A stretch of DNA of 64,000 nt. It comes from Argopecten irradians. Its lineage: Eukaryota > Mollusca > Bivalvia > Pectinida > Pectinidae. Made by a program: the position numbers and the translations under genes. The DNA lies in NCBI RefSeq assembly GCF_041381155.1, contig NC_091142.1:39915604-39979603 (forward strand), read 5' to 3'. Shown here one piece after another: positions 12,274-26,600 of this stretch (within the stretch, counting starts at the first letter, position 1; every line of letters starts with the position of its first letter). The notes beneath the pieces were generated by a model. It searched no databases. It had not been told where the DNA came from and worked only from the letters and a program-made list of their open reading frames with translations.

Positions 12274-15200
12274 GTTTGATTTTCGTTCTGACCGTATCCC
12301 GTGTTTTTGGCTGTGAACACCAGATTTTCGTAGAGAAGGGCAGTTCTGTCTCGATTTTCTCTCCCGGGTATAATCAAGGAGGGTACCAAGTTGACCTCCA
12401 CTGCAGATGGAATATATCTACTACCACTAATGTAAGTTATCTATAATATATACAACATAAGTGCAACGTTAAGAATAGATATACACTTTTATCAAATATC
12501 TTTTTAGAAAGATAAATGAACGTGATAATCTACTTAAATATTTTGTACTCTATTATATAGAAGTTCCACAACATGTGACTGTTGTTTATCATATTTATCA
12601 TACTCGAGTTAAAAATTTGAAAATTAACTAACGAGGCAGGTTAAATAAGAGTTACACGTTGGAGAACTTGTTTATCTCCTTACTTTAACTTTATTTCCCG
12701 CTTATATTCGGGGAAACGTATCACCCACCATACACTGTTTCATAATATCATTCCGCCATAAAATGTTGGGCCTAAATAACTTTGAATAAACAACTACCTG
12801 TTATATTGAATACAATACTTTTTGAAAGAAAATGCGCCGTGAAAAATATTCCGTAGATGAAAGCCAATCGGTATCAAGAGAGGCAGGGATTGACCAATCA
12901 GAGACGCTGTAGGTGAACGATAACCAACTGCTATGGAATTTATCACATGATTTTCCATTATGAAACATGCGTAGGTGTAGGATAAAATGTTTTCAAAATG
13001 ATGACATTTAAAAATGATAAGCATATACACATTATTAATTCGTCTCATTAAAAGGATGGACAATTATAATTTTTCAGAATTTTAAGAGACACAATGTGTT
13101 ATAAGTAGGTTTTTCTTTAAAACTGACATTGATTTATGCATAGATATATGATTGCTTGTATTTTTATTGATATCGACAATGTCAGTCAATTTAACGGCGG
13201 AATACTAAGTTTTGATAAGCAAGGAACCCAATGGGCAAAATGTCCTAGCAAAACTCTTCACTTTGTTGTTCTCAAACAGTCCTTGTTAATTATGAAATCC
13301 AAAATATGAAATTTGCGATAACTATACAGAAAGAAAGATTTACATAACTTACTGTAGAATTTTAAGACAATTTCAGTATTGTTTGTCTTACATACACCTG
13401 CAATCAACGATGCCAGAAAAAACTGGAAAGTAAAAACGTTCATGCGCAATATTCTTGAATGACAGTACACATGGAAATCGCCATCTTCTCGGGAACAATG
13501 CGTTTATAATATATAGAATTTCCAGGAAATCCTATTTATGGAGAGAAAAATTATAATAAATGGCGTACGTCTTAGCTCGTCATCAACCTGTTTTAACTCC
13601 GTCATACAGCGACACCTGATAATAATCTCAGGTTAGATCGGAGTAACAATATCCAGGTGATAAGTATCACACACAATTATACAACTGAGAATACATTCAA
13701 GGCAGCGCTTTATTGAAACTCTTTATAATGGGAGATGTGCCCTACCCGGAAAACATAAAGAAATCTCTACTCAACGTCCCGTATCCCTCGTGATATGGCG
13801 TTCTCATCCAATCAGAGATCGTTGCGTAATCCATGTATTACACACAAAAAACCGCTAATTATCTGCCATATATCTAGTTTGAGCACAATAGAACACTATT
13901 TCCGTGTAATTTATAGGACAGCCTGACAAGTTGTATGGATTTTACATGTTTATTGTAAATGACTAACTTAAAATAGATAGAGTGCATTGTTGTGAGTTGG
14001 CTGTTTTGAATGAGTGGAAGGACATCCGCGATATCAGATTTCTATTACTGACATCAAACTTGCTTGGCTGCGACATAGACCGCCCCAAAAAATTAAAAAC
14101 AAAATTTAAAAAGTAGGTCGGCTGCATGTAAAGTAAATCAACCAATGAAGTTGTAGAACTCCTCTAAATGCTGTGTAAACTGTGCATGGGAAACTATATA
14201 TACGTCATATAATAAAAATACATTTGAAGATGCTCCACCGTCGACACACCATAAACGATATTCATCAATTTAACAAAATTTGTGTTTAATCGTGTATATA
14301 TATATATCGTATATGTCTAATTAACATAAGAAACAATAGGAAATGATTTGTTTTGCTTTTGGTGCATGCGCAATCAATACTTCATTCCATATAGAACATA
14401 GTGCTAAGGAATTATTTCGCAATGCAATAAATTATTTTCAATATTTTGTCTTGAAGTAAAATTAGAAGCTGAAACTTTCCAATAGTGACAATAAGTTAGT
14501 AACTTTTGTAACTGAAGAAAAATATTAAATCGTCTCCTCCTGTTTTTGAAAGCGAAAAAAATGCCATTTGTCAGCGGTGGAGCATCTTAAACATGCAAAA
14601 TTTCATAATCATTTGTTCAAAGACCTTTCTTCTTATTTTTCTGTTTATTTATTGTTTCCTTTACAGCCACTCCATTTCATCGTGGCTCTCTGTGTCGCTT
14701 CAAAGATATCAATACAAAGAAACAAAGCGATAATCACGCAATGCCTAATATAGCTATTGCAGTATACAAAACTCTTAAAGACTCACAAAAATTTAATGCT
14801 CAATTATGTTTTCTAAGATATGGAAGTTACAAACTTTTATTGAGGCATATAAACTTACGATAATTACTCGTAATATTACTGATAAAAACAAAACAAAACT
14901 AAAGCCGTCGATAATAATTGATAACCTTTATAGACATTGAAGACATTATAGCTCTCAGAGAGTCATGTCAGTTAGTACTCAAATACATAAAGTCAAAGCA
15001 AATTAAAATAACAAACTTTTTATTTACAGAAACTAAGATAGGTACTCGTAAAACTGCTGACATCGAGATCACCACGCTCTGTTTATTATATATACATTGT
15101 ATTCATTGAAAATCAAATAGTAGCTAGCGGAAAGGAACGCATGCCTTTTAAAAACACATGTTGTATGATTTATGGTTCACCGTACCGTGACTAACTACTA

Positions 15201-17610
15201 TCACACACACACTTAAGGTGAAGATGAAAGCCTATGAAATTCATTCATATGAAAGACCGCATTAGGTCCGGGGTCAGGGGTCATTGTACGGATTATGATT
15301 GTAATTAAGTCACAACAACCCCATAACACAGAAGTACCTATCTGTGGTTGATGACAAGTAATTACATACCTGTGCTATGTCACAGGTATTCCTTATTATT
15401 CTAGCTACAGTACAACTAATATTTACATACTTGTACTACGTCTAATATGATATACTGTAAACAGCCTAGGTTTCACGGCGACTTAATTTGGAGTTTTCCT
15501 GTCTTTTTTCATAGCGATTTAATTTCCCGGTCTAGATTTCAAAGGTACTACTTCAATTTGAAATATTGGCTCGGTGATTTATATATAAATCAATATTGTA
15601 GACATACAAGCTTTGCTCCTATTTGAATATTTTACCATATATATCTACCAGAACAATACTATCTATAATTATAGATACACTACAGTGTTGTGTCCATTAC
15701 AAAACCTAATTAAGTTTTATGTTTAGCAATTAAAAAAAAACCCATATCTTTTCCTGAAATATATCGCTATAAACATAATACTTTTGATACTTACATATTT
15801 CTCTTCGTTGACTTTTTAAAGCCTGATTGTGTATACATTTGCATATACAAAAGGCTATTTAGCCTAACAACCATATCGACAGTGGTTTCCAGCTTTATTC
15901 TGTAAAAAAAAAACGAGACAACAATCTTCAGTTTGACGGCATATACGGTAGTATAACTCGCTAACGCGCTCCATGAAATATGTTCGTTGTCAACTGGGTT
16001 CATACTACCGTACAGTCAGTCAAAAAATATCAATGAAGAGCAAAAGTGTTACACTGTATGAGAAGACGAAGAGTAGAATTACAGGGGACAGTTCTAGGAG
16101 AATGTCAGACGCTTATTTAGTTTGGTTTGTTCCGATAGGCAGGTATTCGTAAACATTTTGACCGTAGCGTATTGAAATTTGATTAATACCACACATGTTT
16201 TTTTTATGTTTGTTTCTTTTAGGTTCTTATATTTACATATGCCCATGTATAGTCAATGGGAGGGTAGTTGCGTTCAAATTAGCGTAATCGCAATGACGTA
16301 TGAATACAAATGCAGTGCATGTTCGGACTACATTTGTACTTCTAGTTCACGCTTCGATAAGATTTTGCGTCATAAGTTGACGGATTTCAAAATAACAATA
16401 AAGAGTTTTTATTAGATCCAATTAAATATGTATTTGACATCAAAACAAAAGATGTGATCAAGCATTGTAACGGTATTAAACAACAAAATGAATCGCTGGT
16501 CGGGACTACAACCGGGGAGGCTTTCCTCAGGAATGTTCGGGGAATCCCATAGTTACATCAGATGTAGGCCTACATGTATGTGTGTACGGTCATTCATCTC
16601 ACCTAAATATACAGAACATCTGATTGTCAGTGAAAAATTCTGGGAGCGTCTAAGCGAACAATAGGTTAACAGATCATATACAGGTTTCCAGGAGAAAAAA
16701 ACCCATTACAGGTAGCCTTTCCGAAACAGTATCATCAGTTTTAAATAGCCCCGTCTTAGCATTCAAAATAGGCCTACACACACGCAAACATTTGTCTATC
16801 CTCCGTACAATATTTAGTCTAAATCGCGTTCTTACATGACAAACATACAGCAGCTCAACGGTCCTTCCATCAATAGGCTATGTCACAGTAACTTTCCTCG
16901 GTTGAAAATCAAATAGGCGGCTCGCTCCACTTCGGACCGCCTCACTACCATGACAACGATACATACGGGTAGTCGTTCCGCCTTGGTTATCTCAATTTTT
17001 ATTCGAAATGAACATTATCGATATATTATCAAATTGAAAAAATATACATATTTTGAAAATAATTGAAAAGTGTCATTGTTGTATTATAAACCAAACTGCA
17101 GCTATATAACATTCAACAATCGGAACTATATCTTCGGTCATCCTGACTACCGTAGTTATCCAACTTAGCAACCATCACCGTTTTAAATTTGACATAAAAG
17201 CGGATTTATTTATGTAAATATATAGATTGAACAGTGTTTTGATTGCGTTAAAGGTGGTATGAACGCAATCAAAACACTGTTCAATCTCTATTTGATGTTT
17301 TTTTTTGTTTATACCTTATAATGGTGCAATATCATGAAAATTTTATTTATATTTTTTTTTAATTTCTTTTAGGAAAAGCTGAACTTGACATTTTTGGATT
17401 TCAATATCGAGTACCATATGCTATGCATTTGGGACTATGTTTTAATATACAATGGTACATGTGGAAGCGCCGGAGACATAAAGCGGTACTGCGGTACTAC
17501 CATACGAAACCATCTGTCTCAATCCGCCCATGTTTGTGTTGAATTCCATTCGGACGAGTATGTAACGACGCCTGGATTCCAACTCTTGATCACATCTGAG
17601 GGACAGAAAG
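12274..17610 (+). CDS. signal peptide end and CUB domain 1 (two exons)
   Basis: Exon 12274-12431 begins in the hydrophobic core of a signal peptide ([12 protein letters not shown]), then gives the first CUB half with Cys in 'CEHQ', the 'SPGY' strand and 'CRWNIS'. After a 4.9 kb intron, 17373-17610 supplies the second half: '[11 protein letters not shown]', 'YCG', 'FHSDE' and 'TPGFQL'. All four CUB cysteines are present. The intron splits the domain in phase 0. The start of the signal peptide lies in an upstream exon that was not located. Confidence 0.85.
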
Positions 17611-20600
17611 GTAGCGTTTCAGTCACCGTGAAAGATATGGAAATAATTATGATCTAAAATGAAGTTTATATTTTATCGATCAGTGAACAGATTATTTAAA
17701 TCTTAAATATAATGCTTATGTATTTCTTGTTATTTAACTTTCATATTATCATGCATTATTATTGCAAAACTATTTTCGGAATAGGCAAATCACAATTACG
17801 AATGTTTAAGATTCAATATTTTTTGCAGATCAATCACCTTCAACAGTAACGCTAGGACAATCATCATCAAAAACACAACCAGCATTCACATCGTCCACAT
17901 CATCACTTAAGCCATCAAGTACATTATCATCGACAACATCATTGACATCATTACTGTCATCAACGTCATCATCGACAACGTCATCGGGATCATCAACGTC
18001 ATCATCGACAACGTCATCGGGATCATCACCGTCATCATCGACGTCGTCACCACCATTAATGTCATCGCCATTACCAAATACAGTTCCTCCATTACCACCT
18101 TCGCCTCCCGCCCTGAGCGTGCAGACTTTACTGATGGGACAGAGCAGTAACGGTCTGAGTAACCCGACAGTAGTGGAGATGTGTCAGGACATCTCGGTAT
18201 ACCAGGCGGAACATCAGGCCTTAGTAATATCGCCAGGTTACGCCCAGAATCAGAACTACGGCTACAATAGAGACTGTCATCTTCAAATACTGAACCCGTC
18301 CAAAAAGGTAATATCAGTATTAACTTTTTTGAAAATTGCATTGTGCATGTGCTGACTCTTCTCATCAGTAATCCTCGATGCTACGCGGTATGTCGCAAAC
18401 CACCATTGCGTCATCTTACTTACTTTCTTCAGATTTTATACTAATATTACATAATGCCCTCACTACTTTCAGTGGGAATCGATGTTTGCTTGACACACTT
18501 GCTCTAGTTTTAGGAAATCTGTGTTGTTTTCATAACCTTTAAGCGATATCAAAGTCTTATAATTTCCCTGGGATTTACCATTTTAGTTTGTTTATCTTGA
18601 TCAGTGTACTTCATAAAAATCCTTCTAAATAAAAATAAAAATATTGACCTGATATTGCCGCTATTTATCACACGAAAGCATTAATAACTGTTTTACATTT
18701 TTAAAGAGGCAGATTTAAGATATATGAATCCAGTGGGAATCTTTTTTTAAAGTATTTCTTTTTTCAATTTTAGGTTGTGAAATTTTCATTCGTTGCATTC
18801 AATGTGGAAAAGCATTCATCTTGCCATTGGGATCGATTAGAAATCAAGGAAGACCAGGATAAAATATTGGCTACGTTTTGTGGATATTTAGCAGACACGT
18901 CCAATGGGCTGAGTTCATCTGCAACAGATATCAACATTGTCTTCATTTCTGATAACGTTGTCAGCTGGAGTGGCTTCCAAATTAAGCTCTCTCTACATGA
19001 TCCAGGTAAATGTTATTTTCTTTCTTTTTTCACATTTTGTATAGGAATTCTATCTAGTGGGGTTTTTGCTACCTCGACAAGCATCTTTTACCCGTTAACA
19101 GAACAAAACTATATGTAGTATAAGTGACTCTCCTAAAAACCAGGTTTTGCGGTTCTCCATAAACACTAAGTTTTGTGATTCTGTGTAAATATCAAGTAAA
19201 CTCAATATTCTATAAACTTATATTTTAGATATGATATAATTATGTTGTACAATAAGATTACCTCATATCAGAAAATATATAGATTATCTTAAATGTTACA
19301 AATATAAAAACAAATATCTTATTATTTTTACCCAAGGAGTTTGTAAATCATAGTATTGAACATCTTTATCAGTTACAGAGCCAGCATCTACTCCACCACC
19401 TACCACACAGACGACAACAACAGTAGTCCCTATGACGACCTCTGAATCCATCAGCACACCCGTCCCACCAATAATACTGGACAGCGGATATCAACAGGTT
19501 TATCTGAAAGACACTGTGAAGGTGTTCTCTCCAAACTTTGGTCCAGGCCAAAAGTATCCAGTTGGTATTACAAGCAAACTGAAAATCCAAGTTTCGGATG
19601 ATCAGGTTAGGTCTTTTTTTTTTAAATTGAAACTCGGTTGAAATTTGTTTTTGTGACTATGTAAATATATAATTAATCAAACTGTAAAATGAAGCATGTG
19701 CGTTTTGTTATATAATATGATTTAAATTGTTTAAAGTCTGACAGAAGATTAAGACATGTTGACTTTAGTAACTGGTATTGATAACTGCTCTCAATAACAA
19801 GGTTAATTTTCATGCTAACACCATTCCATGTGGCTTTCGAGTACTAGTGCCATAGTATTACCCTGCAGTACCATCACAGAATGTACATGTACAAGTAACG
19901 CAATTTCTATCTAAGTCACGATAAAATACTTCGAAATGTCATAATCAATTAACGTTCTGTTTAATAGGCTGAATTCATGTTATGTACAGTTATTAATTGG
20001 AATTCATTCTTCAAATGAACATACAAAGAAATAACTACAAGATCGTCGCTTTTGTTTTCCTTCTTTTTTATTTAAATACAATAAGTGTTCATATAAATGT
20101 CAATATTGTGTTGACGCCATACAATCTAGATGGTACCCAGATTGTATTCATCTTGAGAATAACTTGAGTTTGATTGTAAATCTTAGGCTAAATGTTTTAT
20201 TTTATAGAATAATGTCACACCACTTTAATAATGATTTTCTTTATTTCAGATCATTCATGTTAATGTTTTAGATCTCAAAGTGGAGTTTCATCCTTCTTGC
20301 TCATGGGACAGTCTATCAGTCTATGATGGCCCATCAAAATCATCAGCATTGTTGAAAACGTTTTGTGGCATCAAAGCCGGTATAGAAGTCAGCAGTAGCG
20401 GACCAGAACTGTTTTTGGAGTTCGTATCTGATTATATAGTACCGGATAAGGGATTCCAGCTCGATATCTCGGCATTAAAAGGTATATCCTGTTGAATTGG
20501 AAATAAATTGAAATAACGTTAGTTTCAGGCCAGGAAGATTGAAATTTCTTATTTTCTATGAGATACGATCATGAATTTTGCATAATGTTCATACATATTG

Positions 20601-23600
20601 GTATCACTCAATATTGAATTCTTTGTTATCGTTCCAGATTCATCAACAAAAACGACAACATCCATTCCTTCAAACAAAGCTCCATACTTGACTTCGCTCT
20701 CGACAACGACACTGCATTTGGCAACTCCTTCGAAAACAACTACAACCATGCAATCCACAACAACCACGACATCTACAAAAACTTCAACCACATCCACGAC
20801 AACGACCACGTCCTCCACAACGATCATGACATCGACAAAGGTCACAACCACGCCCTCAACAACGACCATAACCACGCCGCCCTTTACGACGACGAAAACC
20901 ACGCCATCAACAACGAAGAAAACGACCACCACCACGACGACCAAAACCTCGATCACAACACCAATCCCATCAAACGCAACTCCATCTACGACGAAGCACA
21001 TGACTTCAAGTCCTCCTACCAGCCAAGCATCTGACACGCTCATAGAACTCTGCGCAGGAACGACGGCAGTCAGTCTTCCATACCAGGGAATGTACCTTAC
21101 GTCGCCGAACTACCAATCTGGCAGTTATCCTACCAATGTACAATGTCACCTCACGGTGAATGCATCAAAACCTTGGGTAAGACGGACATAGATTAGACAT
21201 GCATTGCAGTACTTTTAAAAGTTTCATTTATTTCTACAATACTTCCTTTATATATAGAAACAAGTAAATGTTATTAAGTATTTTATACCTTTAATCTCAA
21301 GTGAGAAGCTGTTGTCCGGTATTTCTGCTATACAAATGTGTTTTTTAGCTCACGTAAAATAATCTTTAAATGATTTTTGTTTTAGGCGATATCCGTAGAA
21401 TTGATGGATTTAGATATAGAGGAGAATTCCATCTGTTCCTGGGATAGTCTGTCGATTTATGACGGACCCAATAGAAACTACCAACGTCTAGCTAAACTCT
21501 GTGGCAAAAACATACCTTCTAAACCACTGAAAAGTTCATCGAATTTCATTCATTTCTACTTCGAGTCTGATGTAGTAATCCCACGGAAAGGGTTCAAAGC
21601 TAGGCTATACTTTGTACAAGGTAAGCTGCATTTTCTTTTATTCCTATTGCAGATATTATATTTTGAAGAACTGTCAACATTTATGAGGCGATATGTATTA
21701 TTTTCTGTTTGTTTGATTTGTTGAAGAAGACTCTTACTATTTTTATGATTTCTTGATTCTTCTATGAAATAAGTATGACTTTGTCCATTTTCAGATGAAA
21801 GAAGCTATATTTTTTCTTGTATTTCAGATTCAACAATGGCATCATCAACAACATCTTCAGTGAAAACAACAACATTCCCTAAAAGTATAATTGCTTCGAC
21901 CACTGATATATTTAATACAACGCCGAAAACAATAGAGTTTACGTCACAGGGAACAACTGCAGAAGCGATAAATCCTACAGATTCAGCAACAAAAGCTACC
22001 CCAAAATCAACATTGAGTACATCTGATGTCGTACCATTAACAATGACGTCGACAATGAAGACGTCTACGATTATGACGACAACGAAACAACCAACAACGT
22101 CATCGAAACCAACAACGCCACCAGAAGTATTACCGGTCACGTCGATAACAACACCTTCAACGCCAATGTCAACGAGTAGCAGGACTACGACAATTACCAA
22201 CACGGTGACATCGGCATCGATACCAAAACCAACAACTGCAGAACCATTGACAGTTCCAACAACATCAACGACGTCAACAACAAAATCAATAAGTACGGAA
22301 ACAACAATTGTACCAAACACAACGCCATTGACAACAAAACCAAAAACTACTGAAACGCCATTAAAAGAAACGACACCAGCGATGTCGACGACGATGACTA
22401 GTCCCCAGACGAGTCTCACGACGACGGTCGATGCTATGATGATATTGCCACTGGAGTGCCGTGGAGTACCGCAGGTCCACATAGCGTCATCAGGAACCAT
22501 ACAGTCAGCTTTGATCGACCTTCCTCATACACTAAATATTACATGTGAATGGGTAGTCATCGCCGCAGTTAACCATGTAAGTATACTTGCACATGTGTTA
22601 AAATACATATATATGATCTACGATACAATGTATACCACTGATTGGAATGCAAATATGATACTATAACAGCACCGTCTTTTCTATCCATGATATTTTTTAT
22701 TCATTATCAAGTGTTAAGAATGTGGGAAGTCAAACGTGATAATTTAAGATTATGCAGGGAATGCCTGTATTAGCATATCTTTAGATTTGGATCCGTATAT
22801 GCTTTTATTTGCAATCGTTTTTATTTTACTCAAAGTGTAGAACTTTATGAGATATTATTTACATTAGGAATGTACAATATACGACAGTTTAATATATATT
22901 TGACTAAGGCTGCAGCCCACAGCACAATTAGTTGAATTTGCTCATTAAACGGAAGTTTAGCGGATCATAGATAGCTAATCGATAACTAATATGTCACTAT
23001 TGTATTTAAGGTAATTGAACTGACCATGGTGCAGTTTGACCTTGGATCTGATTGTAGTACTAACCATATAACAGTGTATGACTCCTCCTCGTCTACTGGT
23101 CCGGTACTGGCTACGTTTTGTGGCGATAACATTCCCGCCATTGTCACGTCTACCACTAAGTCTGTATTAATAAGGCTAATTAATATCAATAGTCATCAGA
23201 AGGATGGATTTAAAGCATCTTACTCATCAAAAGCTACAGGTACGTAAACTAATAAACAATACAACAAAATTATAAAGTAACGTATCAGTGAATACTGCAT
23301 GTTTAGAAAAATTATATTTCTCATAGTAAATAATTCTATACATTGTTATACATAATTTTTAAATAACAAAACGTTTCTAGTGATATTTTTGGATTATTAA
23401 AACAACGTTCATAGTCTCATAAATAAAAACCTTAAATGGTTGAAAATCCTGATGGCTGAATATGATTTTAACGGATGTATATGATAATATCATAATCACC
23501 CACTATACTTATACAAACTCTCGCTATCTATGTAGTGATGCCGCCGCCAACTTGTTTGGCTGGAGAGTTCGGCTGTCCTAGTGGTGAGTGTATACCGGAG

Positions 23601-26600
23601 GAGTGGCTATGTGACGGTGAGGTCGACTGTAAAGGCGCAGGGGACGAACAACAATGCCGTAAGTGATAATTTATATGAACGCACCTTGGCGATTATATTA
23701 TTTTGGTGCATTTTCAAATATTGCGCGGACATGTAATTGCTCTTTTTGATTTTCTTTTTCAATTTCTACATTTTACTCCATTGGACGTTATCGTCAACGG
23801 CGGCTTAACTTAAGATCGAACTTTGTTTTGATAATTCATTTAACAATACAAGTTATGTTTTCGGGATGACTGGTAATTACGGTTATAAAGACAATGCTTC
23901 GCCTGCTTTTAGTATACTACGGACGGGCGGAGCGCCTCGCTTCAGCTGACAATGCAAGTTAAAACAAACTTTTGTGCTGAGAAGAAAAACAGTTGGTACT
24001 GTGCGCTTTGAGTAAATGACAAAATAAGATGCATAAAACTTTTAATTTGTATACAGTATATGACATAAAGATCACTGCTGTTACCTATGCCTACTTCTTT
24101 TACAGAAATGTGTTTGGATGAAGAATTTCGCTGTGGGAATGGAGAGTGTATTTCTGGTTTGTTACGTTGCGATGGACACGACGATTGTGTGGAAGGACTC
24201 GACGAACAGAACTGTGGTACGTAGTTTAATGATAACCAAATAAACGTGTTTTATGAATTCCACAAAACAACATCAAGACCATACGTTTAGTGCGGGGTTT
24301 GTTATCCTCCAAATACAGAAATGTATCCAGATACCAAAATGACATTGGTAAAGTATTATTTTCGTCAATTAGTGACGTGATTTATGACGTCACAACCGCT
24401 GGGAGGTTGGACTAATCGTAATCGGCCTATGTCGATTTAGCATTACACCTCTATTGAAATAATTAGCTGTAGAATACTGATTCTTTTGAATTTTACGATG
24501 TAAATCGACCAATGTATATCAGAGTTATTTCATTTTTTTTTGTAATTCACACATAGTCGTTTCCAGATTTCGGTGATGCTTTAAAAAATATTGTCCTCGA
24601 TACAGTTTCTATCGGGAGCCCTGATAATTCCGTGATGGTGATGTATCACTCACAATGGTATCCGGTCTGTAGGGATGACTGGAACACACAAACTAGTGAC
24701 GTCATCTGTCAACAACTGGCTTTCAGGTAAAACATTATTCATGTCGAATTGTGTCCTTTTAATTGTCTTCTAAATAATCAGACCGTCACATATATTAAGA
24801 TATTAAATGAAAATACTGAACATGTCTTTTAATTTTACTTTTTAAAAAATGAAAAATAAAGATTAATAATTATTATCGACTTGATAGGTATGGTTGTCAA
24901 TTACTCATCCTCGATTGCCAGTGGTTACGGTCACTTCTCTACTCATGGAAATCGAGAATGCCAATTCCTCAGTCATCATTTTATGTTCTTGAGTTTTGGA
25001 CAAGTTTTAACTGATCATTTCACATTTTCCTGTTCCTATGCTAACCATCTATAATAAAAAAAACCTTGCAGTGATTCTACATCCATGACACCAGTGAGCT
25101 CAGACAACCTTGTGTACATGACACTTAAAGACAACATGATAAGTACATCATCGCCAATCCACACGATGTTTGAACCAACCATCAACTGTAATACAGGACA
25201 GAAAGTACAGTTACAATGTCAACACAATGGTACGCTAGCGTTTGACTTTTCGTTTAAGCAACAAAGACGGTGGTCTCTGGACTAATCGATATTTTAGAAG
25301 GTTTAGGCATACCAGAATTACTGTAGAAGAGGGAAAATAGATAAAAAAAGATAAATTGATCACTGTATTTAAGAGTTTTCTTTCAGGTCCATGCATAAAT
25401 GTTTATAAACTAGGCCTTAAAGTTATATATGCCGTAACTGGCCGAAAATTTGGACATGTTATTTTTTCTTCAATTATCTATTTAAAACCATAAGTTTTAA
25501 TAAATAAAGTTGTGAAAATCATTCAAATGGACAGACAATCACATATAATGCCTTATAAACGTTAGTTAGAACAAATAGGTTATGCACTGTGAAATTCTTG
25601 TTTTTTATGCCTTATGTTTAGATGGAAACGTACCTTCAGAAATCACTTTACAATTACTAATAATACTGTAAAAATGTGCAATGAAATTGGGGACAACAAT
25701 ATGGCTTCATGGTCTGACCGTATGTACTCATTTCACTACACTGAAGATGTTGATATAATGATTTTTGGCAGTACTGCCAAAAATTATTTTCAGCTCTTTT
25801 TTGTAATTGTAGAATTAAAACCAATGCATTGAAAGTATTGTAATTCTCAAAATGTTGGTAACTTTTGGAGTTGAATAACATATTAAAAGCTCTTCTTGAT
25901 TAGTGACTATGAAAAATACGGCACATATAGCTTTAACTTCAATACTGTTAACCAACCTATTTTCGCGGTGTCATAAATTTGCGTTTCCATGTCTGACGTT
26001 TTTTCCACCTCTTTCAAATTCGCAATTTGTATAATCTAAAAAACATGGCTTTCTTGCAGGCGATACATTTTCGCAGCAATTTCTTTTCAGGAAATTTGAT
26101 CGCACTTGAAAATAAGTAGGTTTACAGTTCATGCTTTATTAGTATACAGCTATTCCTTGTAACGTTTTGTTTTCAGGGTGCGGTCTGAGGAGTCCGAATA
26201 CAATAAAACCATACATAATAGGTGGAACAAAGTCCTATCCTGGACAATGGCCGTGGATGGTGGCTATCAAAATCAGTCAGAAGTTCATATGTGGCGGCAC
26301 TCTCATTGGCCAACACTGGGTCGCCACGGCCAGTCATTGTATAGAGTCGTAAGTACATATATAACATGGCATGTTCGTTATGTAAAAATGTTCGTTATGT
26401 TGCGGTTGCCATTTATCATGTATATAAAGACTTACTAAGAAGTTTTATGCATCATTATTATCGTTATTCCATTGGCTAATCATGAATATTTCTATCCACG
26501 AAATGATTTGAATGTTCTAAATCACGAAAAAAATATTCATAAATAATTTGCGTCGTACAGTACCATGAACTACATAGGATATCTTCAACATATATGTTAT

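Noticed and set aside
17907..22500. Val/Met/Asp-rich antisense open frames opposite the linkers
   Set aside because: Antisense shadows of Thr/Ser codons in the protease gene; no independent evidence.
25614..25832. 72-codon open frame between the SRCR and protease exons
   Set aside because: It does not fit the phase needed between 25229 and 26177 and has no domain; treated as intron.
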